From the NCBI GenBank assembly GCA_017464045.1, contig JAFUEG010000024.1, forward strand, positions 1 to 11,950: a DNA stretch of 11,950 bases. Reading direction: 5' to 3'. This document shows positions 8,596-11,950 of the stretch, in pieces. Positions within the stretch are counted from its first letter, which is position 1. Each line of letters starts with the position of its first letter. The stretch comes from Lachnospiraceae bacterium. Its GTDB lineage: Bacteria; Bacillota_A; Clostridia; Lachnospirales; Lachnospiraceae. A program made the position numbers and the translations under genes. Under the pieces are notes generated by a model. It searched no databases, had not been told where the DNA came from, and saw only the letters and a list, made by a program, of their open reading frames with translations.

Positions 8596-9527
8596 TATGC
8601 TCCTTCCCTCCCCGCTAAAACAAGAAATGAATTTGAAAAGATATCAAACATTCCGTCTCCTATAAGGTTATCAAAAACCTTGCTTTCATCAAATATTAAC
8701 ATCCTGTCATTATCGAAATTTCTGAAGTTATTATTCAAGCTTCCTTCCTGCGGAAGAAAGTCATCCGAATATATAGAAAGAGGCAGCTTATAATCAGGAT
8801 AAGGATAATAGAAACTTATATCATCAAGACCGACTCCGGTTAAAAGCTTTATAAGTCCGTTTTTTGAAAATGTTCTTACACTGTCTACACCCACATATCC
8901 TTCTATACCGCTAAAATATGTTCCGAGATGGTCTTCCCTGCAGCCTGCCCAATATTTAAGGCCATACTTATTTTCTATGGCAATTATTATCTTACCGTCC
9001 GGTTTAAGATGACCTTTTATTATATTTAAAAACTCCTCATAAGGAGTATCAGACTCTATGTAGCTCGCCGCATACTCAAGCACTCCTATAAGTGTTATAT
9101 AATCATATTTCTTTTCTATATCTTTTTCTATATCCTGAAAATTACCTACAATTATATTAATATTATCAGACGATTTATGTCTTTCGGCATTTACAAGGCT
9201 TCTTGCTTTCGAAAGTTCTATGCAGTCTACATATCCTGCACGATTTGCAAGCGTTCCCGTTATGGCACCGCATCCCGCGCCTATCTCCAGCACACTGTCT
9301 TCCTTCGTAAATGGTATCCAGTCAACGATATTACCTCTTATATCAGAAAGATGGTATAAAATCGGCCATGATTTTTTTTCTTCTATTATTTTATTATATT
9401 CACTTTCATCAGCGTTTCGGACAATATCAAGAAGCTCCTCCTCAGAACCGTCTTTATATAAATCTTCTCCACTATAATATTTATAATCCAGTGAAACCTT
9501 ACCTATATATTCTATATTGTTTTCCAA
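8595..9527 (-). CDS. Class I SAM-dependent methyltransferase, glycan-modifying candidate
   Basis: 310 aa. The SAM-binding motif I is VLEIGAGCGAIT (79-90), with an acidic ribose-binding position in IELS (E104) and ITLIGVLEYA (144-153) as the post-strand-4 region. The segment LKPDGKIIIAIENKYGLKYW (174-193), then the YYPYPDYKLP stretch (240-249), is characteristic of methyltransferases found in surface polysaccharide loci, from memory of the family. The only plausible start is TTG at 9527: AGGAGG lies 8 bases upstream, an in-frame TAA precedes it without an ATG, and the next in-frame Met codons are near residue 276. Its last codons (GREGA) supply the Shine-Dalgarno of the next gene, and its stop overlaps that gene's start. 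I expect it to methylate a sugar or a sugar phosphate at the end of the glycan together with the kinase-like partner. The substrate is not shown by the sequence. Confidence 0.85.
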   Translation of the reverse strand: MENNIEYIGKVSLDYKYYSGEDLYKDGSEEELLDIVRNADESEYNKIIEEKKSWPILYHLSDIRGNIVDWIPFTKEDSVLEIGAGCGAITGTLANRAGYVDCIELSKARSLVNAERHKSSDNINIIVGNFQDIEKDIEKKYDYITLIGVLEYAASYIESDTPYEEFLNIIKGHLKPDGKIIIAIENKYGLKYWAGCREDHLGTYFSGIEGYVGVDSVRTFSKNGLIKLLTGVGLDDISFYYPYPDYKLPLSIYSDDFLPQEGSLNNNFRNFDNDRMLIFDESKVFDNLIGDGMFDIFSNSFLVLAGREGA

Positions 9528-9541
9528 AGTATTATCCTCCT
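9528..9541 (-). promoter_or_regulatory. Shine-Dalgarno that fixes the TTG start of the methyltransferase
   Basis: The minus strand reads AGGAGG (9541-9536), then an 8-base spacer and TTG at 9527-9525. The full consensus with ideal spacing, and the absence of any in-frame ATG back to the preceding stop, decide for the TTG. A non-ATG start with a strong site may tune the level relative to the kinase-like partner. Confidence 0.85.
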
Positions 9542-9558
9542 GAGCATACGGACAGGTA

Positions 9559-9582
9559 AATTATCTGTATCCAAAGATAATT
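9559..9582 (-). other. Small inverted repeat between Wzt and methyltransferase genes
   Basis: A perfect 8-bp inverted repeat (aattatct / agataatt) with an 8-base loop lies in the 86-base gap after the Wzt gene. It is AT-rich and no T-tract follows on the coding strand, so a rho-independent terminator is unlikely. It could be a processing or weak attenuation site, or chance in AT-rich DNA. The rest of the gap holds only the methyltransferase ribosome binding site. Confidence 0.3.
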
Positions 9583-9613
9583 ATTACTTATTTTTACAAA
9601 ATTATTCTCTTCT

Positions 9614-10894
9614 TTATTCCAGTACGGAGACCTTGGAATTCATGTCGTAAAAGCCTACCGTATCTTTATCGGATATAACGTTTATATTACATACATCATA
9701 AAGTCTGTGATATACAACAAAATCGTTATCCTTATATCCAACCACTCCAAAAGATAGCAGATAATTCCTTCCCTGAAGGTTCATATTTTGTGTGAATTCT
9801 ATAACCTTAATTTCATCTTTTTTGACAGTTCCAAAATCGACCTTTTCATACATTGTATTGGTACCGGTTACATCGGTCCCCTGTAAATCCTTTATGGTAA
9901 AAGCAAAGATAGGCTGTTCGATATCCTTATGAAATCTGACTTTCATACGAATTTTAAACTCTGTGTTTTTTTGTATATTATTAGTAATCCTTTTTTTATC
10001 ATCAATTATTGCAAAATCTATAATCTCCGCTTCTTTATCGCCGTAATCAAGCACATTTGGATTCTGCATGAGAATATCTTTCCACACGGCTGAAGAATCA
10101 TCAGCATCACCTGCGCCATCTATGGTAGGTTGTTCTTCATCCGGCTCTCTTCCTTCCGCTTCACTTACCAGAATCTGCTTATAAAGATCTACTATCTTTT
10201 TAGGTTCCCCTTCTTCGACCATATGACCTTTATTTAAAAGCACAACCTTGTCACAATACTTGGCTATACTTCCGAGATCATGGCTTACCATAAGTATTGT
10301 CTTGCCGTTTTTCTTAAATTCTTCAAATTTGTGATAGCACTTAGCCTGAAAAAAGACATCACCGACGGAAAGCGCTTCATCGACTATAAGTATTTCAGGA
10401 TCAATATTTATGGCAACCGCAAACGCCAGTCTTACAAACATACCACTCGAGTATGTTTTTACGGGCTGATTAATAAAATCACCTATATCCGCAAAATCAA
10501 GTATCATCTGAACCTTTGCATCCACTTCTTCTTTGGAATACCCCATCATGGTTCCATTCAAATAGATATTTTCCATGCCGGTATACTCCTGGTTAAAACC
10601 TGCACCAAGCTCAAGAAGTGCCGATATCCTTCCCTTTACGTCTACAGTACCCTCAGTGGCAGATAATACACCAGTTATAATCTTAAGTATTGTGGATTTT
10701 CCCGAACCGTTGGTTCCGATTATTCCGACAGTCTGTCCTCTTTCCACATCAAAGCTTACATTATGAAGTGCATAATGCTCTTTATACTTTTTTTCCTTTG
10801 TAAGCCCTAACGCTTCTTTAAAACGGTCTGAAGGCTTATCATATAATTTATATAGTTTGCTTACGTCATTTACTTTTATAGCTATTTCACTCAT
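9614..10894 (-). CDS. wzt: Polysaccharide ABC transporter ATP-binding protein, Wzt type with C-terminal glycan-binding domain
   Basis: 426 aa. The N-terminal ATPase domain (about 1-245) has Walker A GTNGSGKST (60-68), signature YSSGM (148-152), Walker B ILIVDEA (168-174) and the H-loop SHD (204-206). The segment LLELGAGFNQEYTGMENIYL (93-112) is typical of the O-antigen/teichoic acid exporter family (ABCG-like Wzt/TagH/RgpD). An acidic linker (about 245-285) leads to a beta-sandwich of about 140 residues with YGDKEAEI, DIEQPIFAFTIKDLQG and GTNT, matching the Wzt_C domain. In E. coli O9a this domain binds the modified non-reducing end of the glycan before export; RgpD-like ATPases that lack it export uncapped chains. 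Partner: the permease whose end lies at 11950-11840, with the SDR gene between them. The ATG at 10894 has GGAG at 10905-10902. The 72-base gap upstream has a TATAAT-like box but no good -35, so I call no promoter there. Confidence 0.95.
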   Translation of the reverse strand: MSEIAIKVNDVSKLYKLYDKPSDRFKEALGLTKEKKYKEHYALHNVSFDVERGQTVGIIGTNGSGKSTILKIITGVLSATEGTVDVKGRISALLELGAGFNQEYTGMENIYLNGTMMGYSKEEVDAKVQMILDFADIGDFINQPVKTYSSGMFVRLAFAVAINIDPEILIVDEALSVGDVFFQAKCYHKFEEFKKNGKTILMVSHDLGSIAKYCDKVVLLNKGHMVEEGEPKKIVDLYKQILVSEAEGREPDEEQPTIDGAGDADDSSAVWKDILMQNPNVLDYGDKEAEIIDFAIIDDKKRITNNIQKNTEFKIRMKVRFHKDIEQPIFAFTIKDLQGTDVTGTNTMYEKVDFGTVKKDEIKVIEFTQNMNLQGRNYLLSFGVVGYKDNDFVVYHRLYDVCNINVISDKDTVGFYDMNSKVSVLE

Positions 10895-10966
10895 TTTAAA
10901 TCTCCGAAATTATATTCGTTTGAAACAGTTTATACATAAAAACTTTCATCATTTATACCGTTTTTA

Positions 10967-11800
10967 CTACTTATAATCCTTCATGATTTCATTTATCTTT
11001 GATGCGTCTCCCCATATAGCCGGCGAGTCATATGCCCTGTCAGGAAAAGCACCATAATTAAGCTTTATATCAAAGTTATGCTCTTTGATAAAGCTTTCAA
11101 CCTTTTCCCCGAGCGATATCGGATTTCCGGAACAGCAGTTAATGATCCCGTCTATCTTGGTCTGTGTCGATGTCGCAGCTATCTGCTTTGCAAGCTCTGT
11201 AACATGTATAAAATCATATTTATTCTTTCCCGAGGTAAAAGGAAACTCATTTTTACCATCATTTGCAGCTGCTACTATCTTTGAGAAGATAGAATTATTT
11301 TTCAGATCATCTCCAAGTATGTAATAGCCTCTTATCCACTGGCATACTGCATCTTTTTCCTTAGCCTTTAAAAGTGTAAGCTGCCTTAAGGTATTTTTTG
11401 CAATTGCATAGAGCGATATCGGATTGCATGGTGTATTTTCATCGATAGCTCCCTCATGATATCCGACCTCATGCATGGATCCCATAACAACGATATGAGG
11501 AAGTCCGCCCTCAAGCATATTTTTTATAAATTCATAGTGCTTAGGAAGATCCTCTATGTGGCTTTGATGATTGTGTACAAATCCATTTCTCCACGCCATA
11601 TGGATACAGACATCCGGACATCCGTACTGCTCATATATATCTGCATCACCGCCAAAAAGGTTGACATCCGAGCGCTTTGCACGCTCATCAACTCCATCAT
11701 AATTTATATCCGAAGCTATTACCTCGTGCCCTTTTTCAAGAAGCTCTTTTACCACATATCTTCCTATATATCCGTTTGCACCTGTGACTAAAATCTTCAT
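10967..11800 (-). CDS. NAD(P)-dependent extended SDR, NDP-sugar epimerase/dehydratase/reductase-like
   Basis: 277 aa from the ATG at 11800. An earlier in-frame ATG at 11824 has no ribosome binding site and would add MYDKKGID before the conserved start; the ATG at 11800 has AAAGGA 6 bases upstream and begins directly at MKILVTGANGYIG. That segment contains the Rossmann nucleotide-binding motif GxxGxxG. SASDINYDG fits the dinucleotide-specificity acidic position, and the catalytic pair appears as MGSMHE (Ser) and LYAIAKN (YxxxK). The protein is somewhat short for the extended SDR class (usually 300-350), closer to RmlD-type reductases. It probably converts an NDP-sugar used for the surface polysaccharide of this locus. 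Which sugar and reaction (epimerase, dehydratase or 4-keto reductase) cannot be told. Its place between permease and ATPase genes, which are usually adjacent, ties it to the exported glycan. Confidence 0.85.
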   Translation of the reverse strand: MKILVTGANGYIGRYVVKELLEKGHEVIASDINYDGVDERAKRSDVNLFGGDADIYEQYGCPDVCIHMAWRNGFVHNHQSHIEDLPKHYEFIKNMLEGGLPHIVVMGSMHEVGYHEGAIDENTPCNPISLYAIAKNTLRQLTLLKAKEKDAVCQWIRGYYILGDDLKNNSIFSKIVAAANDGKNEFPFTSGKNKYDFIHVTELAKQIAATSTQTKIDGIINCCSGNPISLGEKVESFIKEHNFDIKLNYGAFPDRAYDSPAIWGDASKINEIMKDYK

Positions 11801-11806
11801 ATCTAT

Positions 11807-11812
11807 TCCTTT
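11807..11812 (-). promoter_or_regulatory. Ribosome binding site that fixes the SDR start
   Basis: On the minus strand AAAGGA lies 6 bases before the ATG at 11800. The alternative ATG at 11824 is preceded by a stretch without a purine-rich site. The 39 bases between the permease stop and the SDR start hold nothing else that I can see. Confidence 0.65.
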
Positions 11813-11839
11813 CTTATCATACATATTACTACGACAAAA

Positions 11840-11950
11840 CTACAATACATCTGCAAAATGCACTTTTAGTTTCTGGAATATCTTATATCCAAAAACATAA
11901 AGTATAATAATGGTCGTCCAGAAAACCACCGTCCAGACCGGTCTTTCCCA
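11840..11950 (-). CDS. wzm: ABC-2 type polysaccharide export permease, C-terminal end only (Wzm type)
   Basis: Only the last 36 residues are in the window, ending at TAG (11842-11840). They read as WERPVW, a hydrophobic span of about 15 residues with Thr, Ile, Val and Leu, then GYKIFQKLKVHFADVL. A final transmembrane helix followed by a short cytosolic tail with G-Y-x-I-F and F-A-D is typical of the Wzm/TagG/RgpC permease family, which moves lipid-linked glycans across the membrane with a Wzt-type ATPase. The Wzt gene two positions downstream is the natural partner. The call rests on this short tail and on context. Confidence 0.75.
   Translation of the reverse strand, partial: WERPVWTVVFWTTIIILYVFGYKIFQKLKVHFADVL

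Noticed and set aside
8585..8610. Programmed frameshift joining methyltransferase and kinase-like protein
   Set aside because: The junction (GGAGCATAATGAGA) has no slippery heptamer and the second gene has its own ATG and Shine-Dalgarno, so stop-start coupling is the simpler reading. A sequencing error splitting a fused gene is less likely for the same reason.
9559..9582. Rho-independent terminator after the Wzt gene
   Set aside because: The stem is short and AT-only except for one pair, and no T-tract follows on the coding strand; the T-rich side faces the plus strand, which has no gene.
10280..10666. 128-codon open frame on the plus strand
   Set aside because: It lies opposite the Wzt ATPase domain, whose motifs are intact, and its translation has no recognisable domain. 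The same holds for the other plus-strand frames, including those at 2630-3037 and 11456-11791.
10895..10966. Internal promoter before the Wzt gene
   Set aside because: A TATAAT-like box is present but there is no acceptable -35 at 16-18 bases, and such boxes are expected by chance in AT-rich gaps.
11801..11824. Upstream ATG start for the SDR gene
   Set aside because: No ribosome binding site precedes 11824, whereas AAAGGA precedes the ATG at 11800, and the Rossmann strand begins right at the latter.

Overview
The window is a low-GC, ATA-rich, densely coded segment that reads as part of a Gram-positive Clostridia chromosome, most likely Lachnospiraceae. This rests on Clostridia-type Shine-Dalgarno sites, secreted proteins with GBS Bsp-like repeats, a secreted transglutaminase-like protein with Ig-like (Big2) domains, and an RgpF-type rhamnan synthesis protein. 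The genus cannot be fixed from sequence reading alone. All recognisable genes lie on the minus strand. They are separated by 0 to 86 bases, with no clear terminator, so they read as one operon transcribed from high to low coordinates.

In transcription order the layout is as follows. (1) 11950-11840: the C-terminal end of an ABC-2 permease (Wzm type). (2) 11800-10967: an extended short-chain dehydrogenase / NDP-sugar epimerase-like protein. (3) 10894-9614: the ABC ATPase Wzt with a C-terminal glycan-binding (Wzt_C) domain. (4) 9527-8595: a SAM-dependent methyltransferase with a TTG start. (5) 8595-7129: a kinase-fold protein with a beta-rich middle, a C-terminal coiled coil and a basic STSWKITKP tail. 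(6) 7123-4853: a two-module RgpF family protein. (7) 4852-2459: a secreted transglutaminase-like protein. (8) 2421-1: a secreted N-acetylmuramoyl-L-alanine amidase with GBS Bsp-like repeats, cut by the window edge.

Together genes 1-6 look like an ABC-transporter-dependent cell-surface polysaccharide locus. Wzm/Wzt would export a glycan made in part by the RgpF-like protein, and the SDR would supply a sugar nucleotide. The most interesting part is the methyltransferase followed by the kinase-like coiled-coil protein. This pair has the same order of parts as WbdD, the methyltransferase-kinase-coiled coil chain terminator of E. coli O8/O9a, but split over two translationally coupled genes. It sits next to a Wzt that carries the domain which in O9a recognises the terminal cap. 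I infer a Gram-positive capping and length-control system for an Rgp-like polysaccharide. Genes 7 and 8 are exported wall-associated proteins fused to the end of the same operon; in both, the mature N-terminus is acidic and nearly free of Lys and Arg.

No RNA genes, insertion sequences, CRISPR arrays or plus-strand genes are supported, and no gene-free stretch exceeds 90 bases.
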